NCBI GenBank assembly: GCA_002104895.1
Contig: MCFG01000364.1
Span: forward strand, 1-64,000
Reading direction: 5' to 3'
Length of the DNA: 64,000 bases
Source of the DNA: Anaeromyces robustus
Taxonomy: Eukaryota > Neocallimastigomycota > Neocallimastigomycetes > Neocallimastigales > Neocallimastigaceae
Shown here: positions 1 through 13,400 of the stretch, piece after piece
How positions within the stretch are numbered: the stretch's first letter is position 1
Layout: each line of letters begins with the position of its first letter
Translations under genes and position numbers: made by a program
Notes under the pieces: model-generated
The model's input: the letters and a program-made list of their open reading frames with translations, nothing else
The model's database searches: none
What the model was told of the DNA's origin: nothing

Positions 1-1035
1 TTCTTCAAGTTCCGTATTAAAGTCTCTTCCAGTTATTGATTTTAAGATACTATGGTGTGATACTGTATTCATAGACGTGGTACTTGTATCGCTTTCTGTG
101 CCTTCCGATTCAGGAATAATGATTGGATGTAGGCTAGGAAGATTATTGTTAGGTACTAATTCATTTTGTTCTGGTTGTGTCAGTATTGTTTCCTGGCCAA
201 TTTGATTAAGGGGCACATTACTTTCTGGTGTGATGTGGGTAACCATTGATACTACTGTTTTATCTGCTATTCTAGTACTTTTAACATCAGTTGGTACTTG
301 AGCTAGTCCCAAGGTTACAGCGTCACAAGTTGCTTGTTTATCGTTATTAGGTTCTGGGTGTATAATTATTTCTTTAATGTTATTAAACGGTAGGTTATAT
401 TTTCTTTCCATTTGTTTTCCAATAGAAAACATATATTTGGGTGAATTCAACACTGACATTTTAGTATTTTTTAAAATATAACCATGGAGTTCATCTTTGT
501 CAAATACCCCAAAGGATACATTAACCTCACCTTGTGTTGTGGTTCGTCCTCCAGATGTCACATGTTGAGTCCTCTTAGGTGTTTCTTTCAAATGTAGTAT
601 TTTAACTAATTCCGAACTAATATAGTTACAGTTGCTTCCTGAGTCTAGTAAACATAGTACTTCCAGTACACCGCTGTCATCACTTTGGGCGGTTTCATCA
701 GTACTCAAAAAGGCTTTTGTAAAGGCTACCTCTTCTGTAGGAGCGCCCTCCTGGGCTTTGTTAATTTTTGCTTGTATTCTTTCTGTTTATGGTTCCTCCT
801 AATACTTGAGTTACTAAGTTCTCGGTCATATCACTTGTAAAAAAGGAGACTTTACAAGGGGCCGTTAACGTTACGATCCCAGATTTTCGTTGATGGGTGT
901 TTACAGTATGGTAAGAAATTTGTTTTCTTATGTCTTCTTTGACTTCTCCTGGATCAACTTCAACTTCCTTGATAGTTAAATGAGAAATTTCTGAGGATTT
1001 ATTATTCTTTTGTTTTTTGTTGACTCTTCTTATCC
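1..1035 (-). pseudogene. Ty3/gypsy gag-protease fragment (Gypsy-2 family)
   Basis: Read on the minus strand, this stretch encodes a retropepsin region with the LLDSGSNCNYIS active-site motif (about 600-660) and flanking gag-protease sequence. It aligns by eye with the copy at 26.7-27.7 kb, in the same order. The frame breaks near 784, where the sequence matching the other copy's GGTITERIQ segment shifts, so it is not functional. It runs off the left window edge, and recognisable homology fades at about 1010-1035 into AT-rich sequence. No reverse transcriptase part is seen inside the window. It is an old, diverged copy of the Gypsy-2 lineage. Confidence 0.85.
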
Positions 1036-4000
1036 CATTGTTTATTATCTATCTTTTTATCTTTTTGACTTTATTAAGTTTTTTTTTTTTTTTATATTAA
1101 AGAATTAATAAAGATTAATAAAATTAAAGATTAATGATTAATAGATAATGATTAAATTCAAAAATTATTTTAAAAATTACACGTATTTATATTTTTTTTA
1201 CAAGTTAAAATTTGTTAAGCCTATCTAACAGTTTCTAACTAATTTAAAATATAATTACTAAATAAAACTAAAATAAATTGAATATAAATTGTTAATAAAA
1301 TTATTAGTTAATTATTATAAATATTTATTCTATAATAATTAATTACTATCTATTTATTACTATTATAATTATTAATATATTTAAGAGAATATTTTAGAAT
1401 TTTAACAGAAAATTTACTAAACTATTACTAATAGAATTATAAAAGAAATTATTTTAAATTGATTTTAAATTGTTAATATAATTATTATTTTATTATTATA
1501 AATAATAATTATATATTATTTAATTATTTATTATTTATTATTATTATAAAATTAATATAAGTAACTGAAAATTTATAAAATATTTTTGTGGTGGTTTAGT
1601 TAAGCATTATTAATAAAATTCTGTAAAAGTAGTTTTATATTGTTAATATAAATTTTTATAATCAATTGAATTAAAAATAATTTTCATTAATATAATATAG
1701 TATAAAATAATTATAATTAGAATATATTTTAGTGCATAAATTTATTGTATCATTACTAATAATTATTGAAATTGGGGTGTAATTTGGTAGGGACTATTAC
1801 TAATTATTGTATGGCAAGGAAGTTGGTTATATTTAAAGTAATTGTAATTAGTAATTTTTGGCTAATTTTTAGTATTGAATTGAATAAAAATTATTTTATT
1901 TTATAATTAATATTTATAATATATTGATTAATAATAATATAATTGATTTAATTATTTATTATAATTGACTTTAATAAATATATTTTGATATTGATAATAA
2001 AATTTATATTAATAATTTTTATAAGTGATATTAATAAAAAGTGGCTGATTAATAATAATTTATAATTTTTATAATTTTTATTTATTGATATTAATAATTT
2101 TTGTTTTGATATTAATAATAAAATATTTTGTATTAATAATAATATATATATTTAATTGATATTAATAATTTAATTTTTATATTGATTTTTAGTAATAATA
2201 TATTGAATATTTATATTAATAATATAATTTAATATAAATAAATTTTATTTGTAATATATTTTGGAAATTTCAATTTAATATAGAATGTAGGAAAGTTCTA
2301 CAAGCCACAAAGAATTTAGTAATCTTAATGAAATTAAGATTAATTGTTCATTCTTTATCACAAATGAAACATATGTGAAATATTATCTTAATTTCTTATA
2401 ACTAAGAAAAGTGATAATATTTATGTTCTTTCTGAATAATTGTCTAAATTATTCTGTTTACACAAAATTTGTTTTATTAGAAACACAATAAAAATTGTTT
2501 TATTATTAAAATGTTTGATTAATTTTATTTATTAAAAATAAATTTTAAAAGTTAATTAATTAAAATTAAGAATAAAATTATTCTAGTAATTATTTATAAA
2601 TCTTGAATTTTATTATAATTTTTGTTATTTAAAAATTATTAAACTATTATTTTAAAACTAAACTATGTTTTAATTTTATTATTTGACTAATTCTATGTTG
2701 TAATTAGCGAAGAGAAAATTTACATGAAATATTTACAGATATTTATATTTTTCTTGAAATTTAAACTGTTTACAATAAAAGAAATAAAAGAATAATTATT
2801 TACAATAAAATAATTAATAAAATAAACAAATAGAATAAAATATTAAATATAAAATATTAATAAAAGAATTATTTAGAATGTAGAAAATAATTAAAGTATT
2901 AATAAAAGAAGTATTTAGAATAATAAAATAAATAAATTTGTTTATTAATTTTTAATAAAATTAATTGTTATTTTTAATTTAGAATTATTATTATATTATA
3001 AAGAATAATTAAGAATTATTTTAAAGTCATGTTATATTATTAAAGTGTTTTAATTTATAATTTTATAATAATTATTAATAATAATATTTATTTCATTTTA
3101 ATAAAAGTATTAAAAACATTGTCTAAAGTATTCATTTTGTGTTCTGTTTACTTTTAAAGTGTAATTTATTATTTTTATTAATATTAAAAGTAATTTCTCG
3201 AAGTAATGAATTTTATTTAATAATATTTATTAATTTAATTTGATAAATTAAATTTTATTATATCTTTCTAGAAGAAGTTAATTTTGTTGTAAATTTTTGG
3301 TAAATTATTAAATTGATCTTTAATGAATTTTAGGTTATTTTTGATTTAACCTAAAAATCAATCATTATAATTAATTATTATTTATTAATTTAATTATTTA
3401 TCAAAATGTTACGGTCCATAAAAATTTTATATTGAAGGAAATAATTCACACTATTAACACTTTAATTATAAGAAGTATACTATAAAGGATTAAGGGTTTA
3501 TTTATAACTTTTATTAATAATATGAATCACTCGTAAATTTTTATTAAACTATACTAAAGTTTTTACTATTACTAATAAATTTATTTTATAAATAATTTAT
3601 TTACTTATACTAATTATAAAAATTATATTAATTATATTGATATATTGATATCGTTTCAATTATTGATTATTTGTCCTCTATTTATACTTTTTGGAAGAAG
3701 CATAAATAAGATGGCGTAACAAAATAGTGGTTTATTTATTTAATATTTTAATTAGAAATTGAATTAATAATACATTTTAATTATTATTTGTATAAATAAT
3801 ATTATTATATTATTAAATTTAATAAAGTATATTTTAATTATATGTAAATTTCTAATTTTTTACATGGTTTAGTTTATAATTAGAATCTTTTAGAAATAAA
3901 TTTTAAATTTAATTGTGGTTAAATCATATATTAATAGAAAAATTAATTTGCTGGCTTAAGTGGTTAATTCAGTTTATAAAAATAAAATATAAGTTCAGTT

Positions 4001-5159
4001 ATAAATTAATTTTTGTATTTGTAAATATACATTAATGTAATAAAAATATATAATAAAATATTAATAAAAATATAAGAATAAAAATATAGTGTATAAAATA
4101 TTGATAATTATACAGAATAAAAATATAAAATAACATATTTTAAGTTATAAAATAATAATATAAAATAATACATTTTAATTATATAAAATAATAATATAAA
4201 ATAATATATTTTAATTATATAAAACAATAATATAAAATAATATTGATATTATAATAAGAATATATAAGTTTAATAAAAATATAATATAATAAAAATATAA
4301 AAAAAAATAAAATAAGAATAATAACTGAACCATAAGAATAATATTTTAATAAAATATTGTAAAGACAATAATAATAAGAAATAATTATGTGATTAGTAAA
4401 ATGTTAAGTTTCCAACTGGATTATTTTCTAATTTAAATAAGTCTACTAGGTCGAATGACTAATTATATAGTTTTTATAATTAAATAGTTTTTATAATTAA
4501 ATAATATTTAAATAATAACTAAATTAATTGTAATGCAAATAACACAATATTTATTTAATAATAATAATAACACTTTAAGATTAACTTTTTAATAGTAAAT
4601 TTTATTTAAAAATAAGATATTGATAATATTAATATAACTATATAATTCAGGTGTTAATAACCTTACAAAGAACATTAAATATAACTTTATGTTATGTTCT
4701 TTTATACTTTGTAAGTTTGATAATAATAATATAAAATATAATATAAAATATTAATACATTAATTTAATACATTAATTTAAAGTGATACGTTAACGTATAA
4801 TATAATTAATAATTTGTAATATAATAAGTTATTAATATCGATATTAAATAGTAATAAAATTAATATATTATTCAATATAATTGAATATATATAAATAATA
4901 TATATATTAAAATATATTATTAGATTATTTAAATAATCTTAAATTATAATATTTAAAATAAAATATTATAATAATAATTATTATATATAATTATTATAAA
5001 AAATTATTAATAATTATTATAATAAATAATAATATTATATATCAAAATAATTGAAATTATAAATTCTAATTTCAATTGCACTTGATGTCTTGACATAAAA
5101 TACTATGATTTTAACTAGAATCACATTTTAAGTTCATTTCTTAACAAAAAAAATGTAAG
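1036..5159. other. AT-rich non-coding stretch with decayed repeats
   Basis: About 4 kb with no credible coding sequence; most of it is A/T in short runs. It contains one copy of dispersed repeat D (2355-3412). A TATTTATACTTTTTGGAAGAAG stretch at about 3680-3701 resembles the promoter segment of the LTRs described elsewhere in the window, so a degenerate LTR may lie near 3.65-3.72 kb. Nothing else can be supported. Confidence 0.7.
2355..3412 (+). repeat. Dispersed repeat D, copy 1
   Basis: Two blocks match 38.3-38.9 kb in the same orientation. The left block (about 2365-2470) contains AATAATTGTCTAAATTATTC. The right block (about 3080-3412) contains AAAACATTGTCTAAAGTATT and ends at a shared ATTTATC. 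The middle is longer and more diverged here. It is non-coding and probably a retroelement LTR or untranslated remnant. No target-site duplication could be identified. Confidence 0.65.
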
Positions 5160-5241
5160 GACGGTTTGTCCGAGTGGTTAAGGAGTTAGACTTGAAATCT
5201 AATAGGCTCTGCCTGCGCAGGTTCAAACCCTGCAGCCGTCG
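5160..5241 (+). tRNA. tRNA-Ser (anticodon UGA)
   Basis: A full cloverleaf is visible. The 7-bp acceptor stem pairs GACGGTT with AGCCGTC, with one G-T pair, followed by discriminator G. The D arm carries the A-box-like GTCCGAGTGGTTAAGG. The anticodon stem TTAGA/TCTAA encloses loop CTTGAAA with anticodon TGA. A long variable arm typical of serine tRNAs follows, and the T arm carries B-box GGTTCAAACCC. There is no intron. A TTTTT pol III terminator starts at 5242. It is the only canonical tRNA gene seen in the window; the other tRNA-like stretches lie in LTRs. Confidence 0.96.
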
Positions 5242-5629
5242 TTTTTATTTATGTTATATCATTTTAATATTAACAAGTTTATTTTTAAAATGTAGATACT
5301 TATTTAATTTTGAAATTTATTTTTAATTTTTTTAATTATTTTTTTTTTTATAATGCTATAGCAAAAATTTTTGCTATAACAAAAATGTCAAAGACTATTT
5401 ATTTATGATTTTTTAACCAAAATAACTTGATGTAGAAATAACTTTTTTTATTTCAGATTTTTTAACCAACTTATTTTTTATTTATTTATAATTAACTATA
5501 TAACTCAAATATTTGATATATTAATCACTAATTCATATAATAAATTTCAGATAAAAAACTAGTAAATGTATATTGTTACGTTTTTTCTTATTTATAGACT
5601 AATGCATTATTTATGATTAAGATTATTAT

Positions 5630-5749
5630 ATAAATAACTTTTTTTATTTCAAAGAATGTTATAATAAGATTAAGTTTGTTGATTATTATGGGTTTTAACT
5701 TATTAATAATCTTATTATAACATTCTTTGAAATAAAAAAAGTTATTTAT
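5630..5749. repeat. Perfect 43-bp inverted repeat (foldback)
   Basis: Arms 5630-5672 and 5707-5749 are exact reverse complements over 43 bp with a 34-nt loop. The arms include a run of seven T/A and the segment CAAAGAATGTTATAATAAG. It lies 390 bp downstream of tRNA-Ser. The perfect arms imply recent formation, or origin as a foldback/MITE-like element. No flanking duplication was identified. Confidence 0.9.
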
Positions 5750-6416
5750 ACAATCATAACTTATTTTTTACTACATAATATTTTTATATTAAGGTTTATT
5801 AAGGTTTATTAAATGAATATGTATCATTAGAGTTCTAGTTTTATTTATTTATAATTAAAATAATATCAAAATATCTTTTCTGAATCATCCTTATTAAATT
5901 TTTTCTAATAATAATTTGAATTAATGTAATAAGATCCACAACCGAAATCACTCCTAACTAGAAAATGAATACTTTTAAGGTGAATCAAATTACAACAAAT
6001 TAGAAAGTCTTTGTTTCAACAACATTTATACTAATTTTTATTAAAATAATAGGTGTTATAATATTGGTTAATTTTATACCATTAATGGAGATATATCAGA
6101 TATATTAATATTTAATAATTTTAATAAATAATTTACTTCATCATAATAATCATATACTTAAGATCTTAAGGATAGTTAGAATAAATGGAAAAGAATAGAA
6201 TTAGAATAATTAAAAAAAAATAATGAATTCTTAAAAAATAGTGATATTTTTTTGGAATATGATTTATTAAATCAATTAAATATTCATAGTTATAAAAGAA
6301 TTTATTGATATTTATATTAAATATTTTTCTTGAAACACACATAAGTTGTTTCTAATTCATTATTAATTACCCTTTCTTTTTCATTTTTGAAGAAATTACA
6401 AAATATAAAAATTTTT

Positions 6417-6475
6417 TTTATCTATTCTCCTAATGTTAAAACTTTTTTACTAAATCCATTAGGAGAATAGATAAA
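6417..6475. repeat. 19-bp perfect hairpin
   Basis: Arms 6417-6435 (TTTATCTATTCTCCTAATG) and 6457-6475 are exact reverse complements with a 21-nt loop. The function is unknown. Confidence 0.85.
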
Positions 6476-6496
6476 AACATTATTTTTATTTTACTT

Positions 6497-6717
6497 TATA
6501 TAACTTTATTTTTAACATTTCAAATCTTTGTAATTTGTGTAATTAATAGAATTATGATAACTATTAATTTTTACCTAGTTTGAACCTTATGGATTAATTA
6601 AAAGATGATATATAACTTTATTTTTAACATTTCAAATCTTTGTAATTTGTGTAATTAATAGAATTATGATAACTACCAATTTTTACCTAGTTTGAATCTT
6701 ATGGATTAATTAAAAGT
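6497..6717. repeat. Tandem duplication of a 112-bp unit
   Basis: Unit 6497-6608 is repeated at 6609-about 6717 with only a few substitutions, for example ACTATTAAT versus ACTACCAAT. It is a recent local duplication with no coding content. Confidence 0.9.
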
Positions 6718-7478
6718 AAAAAAATAATTTTAGTTTTTTGAAAGGATGGATATGTTTAAAAAATTTATAACATTTACTGGAAAGTAAAGAGCTCTAAAGA
6801 TTGTTTTTAAATAAAACAACGAAACAATAAAATTAATTTTGTTCCTCAAATACATGATGATATTCTAATTTGATGTATTTCATATTAGTTAATATATATT
6901 TTTTTCTTTTAGGATTATTAAATCTATTAGTTAATTTGTAATTTTATAAAATTTTAGTTTGAGTAAAGGTAAGTTGTTGTCATTAGAAATATACCAAATA
7001 TAAATAAATATTATTATATTATGAAAATCTTTATTAAAAAAATTTTAATAATAAATTTTTTTAGTAAAGATGTCATTTTGTAAATATAATATATTAATAT
7101 ATTTTTATAATTTTAAAAGCTATCTAAAAATTTTAACTTAATTTGCCACTACAATATTTTAAAATTGTTTAATTCTACTATTTTAATTTTTAATCTCTTG
7201 AAAAGACAATTGGTTTCGTTAAATGATATTTCAGAATTAGAAATTGAATTTTAATAAAATTAATTAAAATCTAATTTATTTTAAATAAATTTATATATAA
7301 TTTCAATTGAATAGTTATTTTCTACAATATTTACCATAATTATCTATAGTAGATTTATAATTCAAGTTTGTCAAAAGATTTAATTCCATTTTTAATTAAA
7401 AGTAAATATTAAAATATATACTTTTTTATATAAATTATCTTTATATCAAAATTTAATAAATGGATTTTATTTCTTAAA

Positions 7479-7569
7479 TTTGACCTCTTTAAAAGAAATT
7501 TTAAAGAGGTCAAAATTGATGCATATTCTGAATGCAATGTATTTATAGATTGCATTCGAAATATGCATC
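7479..7569. repeat. Two adjacent hairpins
   Basis: Hairpin 1 has perfect 16-bp arms 7479-7494 (TTTGACCTCTTTAAAA) and 7499-7514 with a GAAA loop. Hairpin 2 starts 4 nt later, with arms 7518-7538 and 7549-7569 matching at 19 of 21 positions and containing ATGCAT. They could be MITE ends or a structured non-coding element. Confidence 0.85.
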
Positions 7570-10404
7570 TATGTTATATAAATTATAATTTAAATTTGAA
7601 AATAATATATAAATAAATTTTATATAAATATATATATTTATATTAATTTTTGATTTTAAAATAAAAAATAAAATTTATTTACAAATAAATTCCAACTTCA
7701 AAACTATTAAAAATGCTTTTATTTGATTTTATTATGACATTTTTAGTAAAAAATGGTAATTAATATATTAAATATTCAAAATATTGAGTGTATTTATTTA
7801 TATAACAAATAAATTAAAATCTAATATAAAATAATTACAATATTAATACTTATAAAAAATAATAATTATCTATTCTAATTGTTCTGACTTTATTAGTACA
7901 ATTAGTACAATTTTATTACTAGCATTATTAATAAAAAAAAGAAAAAACATTTTATAATTAAAAAATCAGAATTATTTATTTATAGTAAAAATTATTTTAA
8001 TTATTATAATATATTCTAAAAATAATATAACATAATTATTAAATTAATTAATAATATTTAAAATTATTTAATTGAAAATAAGCAAAAATAATTATTTTAA
8101 TCAATCATTGCATTCACTATCAAAAATATTAATACAGAAAAAAATTAAATATTATTGATAAATTTTAATTAAATAAAGAATTTAAGATATTTAATATTAT
8201 TTATATATATATATTTTTAGTATATATATATAAAAGATTTTAATTGAAATTACTTTTGAAACTATTTTAAATAGAAAATTAGAAAATATTCGGAATGGTC
8301 AATTCCCATTAAATTATAATTATAAATTTTGTTTGAAATTATACCTGATTAAATTTAATATATTTTAAATTGTTATCTTTAAAACTTCTACTATTTATTA
8401 TATTTATTTTTACATTTATAGTAAAATATATATATAATAAGTAGATAAATAAATAAATAAATTATATTAAATTTTTTGTAATGAAATTATTAAATATAAT
8501 TATTATTTTTTTTAATCTTTATATTGAATAAATGAACTGAAATAAATTATGATAGTCTGTGAAAAAATTTTTTATGTGAAATTCGAAACCCATTTATAAG
8601 TTTTTGAATCTTCTATATAAATTTATAATCATCCTCAATAGAATTTATTTCATTTGCAATGCTTCATTTCTTGTTTTTTTGACTATTAAGTAGCTGTTTA
8701 ACTTCCTTTTAAAATTGGACTAAACACTTAATTCCAGATATGACATATTGAATTTGATGACATTCTAGTCATTTTGTATTATAATCAATTTGAGTTTAAT
8801 TTATATTGTATCTTAGTTAAGGAGACTTGCCTTCAATAAATAATCTTTAAATTTTAGCTAAAGATAAAAAATCAAAACTATTTATAAAATATAATATTAT
8901 TAAATAATTAATAATATTATTTAATTATTATATGTTTTTTATTGTATATTATTATATAAATATATTTTAAGATAATATCTTGAAATCAATGATACATTAT
9001 TTAAAGAAATAATTTACAAATTAGGATTATATAAATAAAAAATATTTTATAATTTTATAATTTATTATAATAAAAAATTAATATTTTAAATATCATCAAT
9101 TTTGAATAAAATTTTTTTTGCCACGTATAAAGATGTAGACTGCATTAAGCTCTACAATTTTTATTTAAATTTAAATATATGAAAATTTATATTTTAATTT
9201 AAATTTTAGGAAAAATTTTACGAATATTATAAATACTTTTGAATTTTATTTTTAATTTTTTTTATAAATAATATAAATTAATAATATTTTATTTTTAATT
9301 TTTATTTAATATACAAACCAACTTTATAATATTATGAATAACTAAAATATCTAAAATGTTAGCATTATCAGTTTAATATTATTTTAATATTTTTATTTAT
9401 TTAAATTATTAAAAATTAAAACTAATTATAAATATATTTATAATTTATTTTTTAATTTATTGTATTAAATAGTTATATATTTAAATCAAAATTGCTGTTG
9501 AATTGTAATATTTCTTTTTCACATATTAAAGAAAAATTGAAGAATCGTAATTTCTACACATTACAAATGATATTTCTTATCACTGATTTCATAATCACTA
9601 TAATATTAATAAATGTTTCAAATGCGAAATGAATTATAAATAATATGAATGTCTTTATAAGAATAGATATTACTATAAATTTTGACTAAAAGAATTAGTT
9701 AAATGGAAACCAAAAATATTAATGATCTTACTTATTTACAATATCTGTCAAACTCTCATTTGTTTAATTTTATAAATAAAATAATAATATTCCAACATCT
9801 CTGATAAAATTTATATTAAATTTTTTTAGCTGAAAAGAAACATAATAGTGAATAAACCCGAAAACAAAAAATACAAATTTTATGCTATTCTAAGAGAAAA
9901 TAATACAAGGAAAGATTTATATTTAAATACAATATGATTAAAGTGATATATAAATAACTATTTTTGTAATAAAAATAATTAAAAATAAGAAATAACAATA
10001 TTAAAATAACAACACAAAAAATAGAATAAAAATTAACCATATATAAATACGGAATTAATTAATGAGGTATATCTTACTAATATACACAACATAGGATAAT
10101 TTCGTTAAAAAACTGTTAAAAGAAGAAAAACTTAATGAAATAAACTCAGAATAAGAAAAACAAGAGTATTATTCCCCAAGGATTTATACATAAAAATAAT
10201 AATTAAGAAAAATAATAATAAAGAGAATAATTTTAATAAGTCTACTTTTTAAACCCAATTACAATATAGTCAATTACTTAAATTCCAAACTAGCATCTAA
10301 TAATTTATGCTCAGTTGTTTTATGTTAATTTTAAATTGATTTAATCAAATAAATACGGTAAAAAAAAATTTTAGTAATAAACTAAGTTTATAAAGAAAAG
10401 ATTG

Positions 10405-10496
10405 TTATTTCGAAGTGTAAAGATTTTTGATATTTCTCCAAAAGTATATGTTATTTCGAAGTGTAAAGATTTTTGATATTTCTCCAAAAGTATATG
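10405..10496. repeat. Exact 46-bp tandem duplication
   Basis: The unit starting TTATTTCGAAGTGTAAAG occupies 10405-10450 and is repeated exactly at 10451-10496. Confidence 0.93.
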
Positions 10497-13400
10497 AAGT
10501 TAAAATTTTAGTGATTAATTTATAATTATCAGTGAAATCTGAAACTGTGGGTATTTTAACGTATTTAATTGTTCAAGTATTATCAAATGGTTAATTTTGA
10601 GCCTGATGTAAAACTTTTTATTAAAAATATATTACAATATGTTCATCTAAAAAAATGAATTTTATTTATAAAAATTTTTCTAAAAACAAATATTTTTTAT
10701 TAACTATTAAAAATTATTGAAAAATAATTATGTTTAACTTTTTAATTTAAATTTATTTCCAAATATTACATTAACTTTAAATTTAAATGTAATTTTATTT
10801 TTCATTTAATAAATTTTAATTAATCTTTGATTGAAAAAAATATTTTTACACTTGATTTTATATATCGATTCTAATATCTTTAACATTAATTGGTTATAAG
10901 AATCAATTATTGAATTTATTAAATAATTTCAATCTAAAACTATATAAAATAAATTCTGAATTAAATAGTCCTAAGATAACAATATATTTAAAGAAATTAC
11001 TGATAAAAGTAAACATTAGAAAAATTATTGAAGACTTAGAAAATGACAGTAATGAAGAAAAAAAGCAAATTGTTACCTCTGATGAAAAACTGATATCTAT
11101 AATAAAAAATTATTGCTTTTAGTGCTTTTAGTACTGATAATTTAAATAAAATTAAAATATTTCCGTATTCTACCTTATTAAAGAAAGGTAATTAACCCCT
11201 CAAAACAACATTCTTATGAATTACACAAGATCAAAATAGATATTTTGAAAGAAGAAAAAATTGAATTAATCAAGGAAAAGTTGATTGCACTTGTAAAAGT
11301 ATATAATTAAAATAGATTAAAACATTAAATATAATATAAAAACACAAAAATAATAAAAAAAAATAGATATAAATTAGTATGGTTTAATAATAAATTTATT
11401 TAAAATAATTGAAATTGATTTTTATACGTGATAACATTTACACATTAATTTAAAAAGAAAAAATATTATTTACAATGTATTTTATTATTATTATTATTAT
11501 AATTATTTTTCATTAATTTATTTTTCAATATTTATTTATATTATTATTCATTATATTATTTTCTTCTATAATAATTACTGTATTCTCTTTTAATTCATGA
11601 AAAGACAAAAGTAATAATATTTCTTTTTTGTGGATGAACTTCGGTTTAATATTATTATATTAATTACACATTCATTATCATGTACACTAATATAGTAAAA
11701 TAATAATAACAAATGCAATTAAATATTGTAATATGTTAATATTATTTTATTAAAGGAACTAATGGTTAAAAGTCAATAAACAGCTGTAAAAGATATCATA
11801 TTTTATTTCTTATATTTTTCATTTTATATATATTATAATATAATATTTTTTTATATATTTTTTTTTATAGAACCATAATTAATAGTTTTTATTAAATTTT
11901 TTACAAATATATATTTAAAATTATTTATTAATTATATATTTAAATATTATTTTTAATTTTATTTCATATTTTTTATTAATTCAATATATATAATTGATTA
12001 TTTTAATATGTTATATATAAAAAAATGATTTTATAATTACTGTTTCTACATGGGTATTTTCTACTCATCAACTTTTTATATCTTTTATAAATATTTGTAT
12101 TTAAACATGCACCAAATTTACATTCACCTCAATAAATTTTCTTTTTTTTATCTTAATATTTTTATAAATATATATATTATTTATTATGTTTATTAAATGA
12201 AAAGTATTACTTTCTTAAGAACAACATTGATGATATTTATCTATTCTTAATTCATCTTCATCAAAAATACAATTTTTATATTTAACTATATATTTAATAG
12301 ATAATGTATTAATATATATTATTATTTATTTTATTTTTATCTTTTTTAATATTTATATATATAATTTATATATTATCTATTTTACCTTTTAAAGTATATA
12401 TTCTTGAAGTACTATATCTTACAATTTCTATTTATTAGATAATTATTTTTTATTTGTTATATGTATTTTAAGTAATGATTCCTATTTAATTAAAATAAAA
12501 TTAAAGTATAAAATAAATGGAAAAATAATAATTAGATTTAAATAGTTGAGAAAAAGGATTTTTAAACTTAAAATAAGAAATATCATTTTATAAGGTTCTT
12601 GTAACTAAATATAATTTAATATTAATATTATTAATATTAATATATAATATATTGTATTTTATCAATATACAAAATAATATATAAAATTCATATAGATCAA
12701 TTTTTTATTTAAGTATAAATTAATTATTATTTTATTTGTTAATAGTATTACAAAATATAAATAATCCATAATACAATAAAATATGAAAATAATAATAATA
12801 TTTGAATAGACCTTAAAGATTTACATTTGAATTCATTTTATTAATAATAAAACTTATAATTTCTCAATATATTATTAATAATAATTCTTATTTTTTTTAT
12901 TAGAGTTAATGTCCAATAAAAGAAATAATAAAATTCGTAAAATAAAATTATCATAAGCATTAATTATTTTATTTTTGATATGAAATAAAAATATTAATAA
13001 TTACAAAAAAGAAAAAACTGTATAAATTTTATATTAAGTTATTAAATTTTATTAAATAAATTAAAGATTAATAATGCATGTACAATATATTCAAAATATA
13101 ATATGATTATTATTAAAAAAAAAAATTTTTATATATTATTTAAATAAAATTTTTGATTAGAGTATAAATAGAATATTTTTTTATATTTATTTTTTATTAT
13201 ATTGCTTTTTGTAAAAAAAAGGAAATCTAAAAATATTTTATTTTTAAAATTATATTTTTCTATAATATTTTTGTTTTGTAAAATATTTTTTATATAATTG
13301 AAATTAACAACCATATAATTAATAATTTCTTCAATAATTAATTAGTTCTTATTAGTGAGTGACAAAATCCTATTTATCCTATTATTCAAAAACTTTTATT

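Noticed and set aside
10910-11122. 70-codon ORF as a confident gene
   Set aside because: Only Lys/Asn/Ile-rich composition, no motif, no splice context; could be chance in AT-rich DNA.
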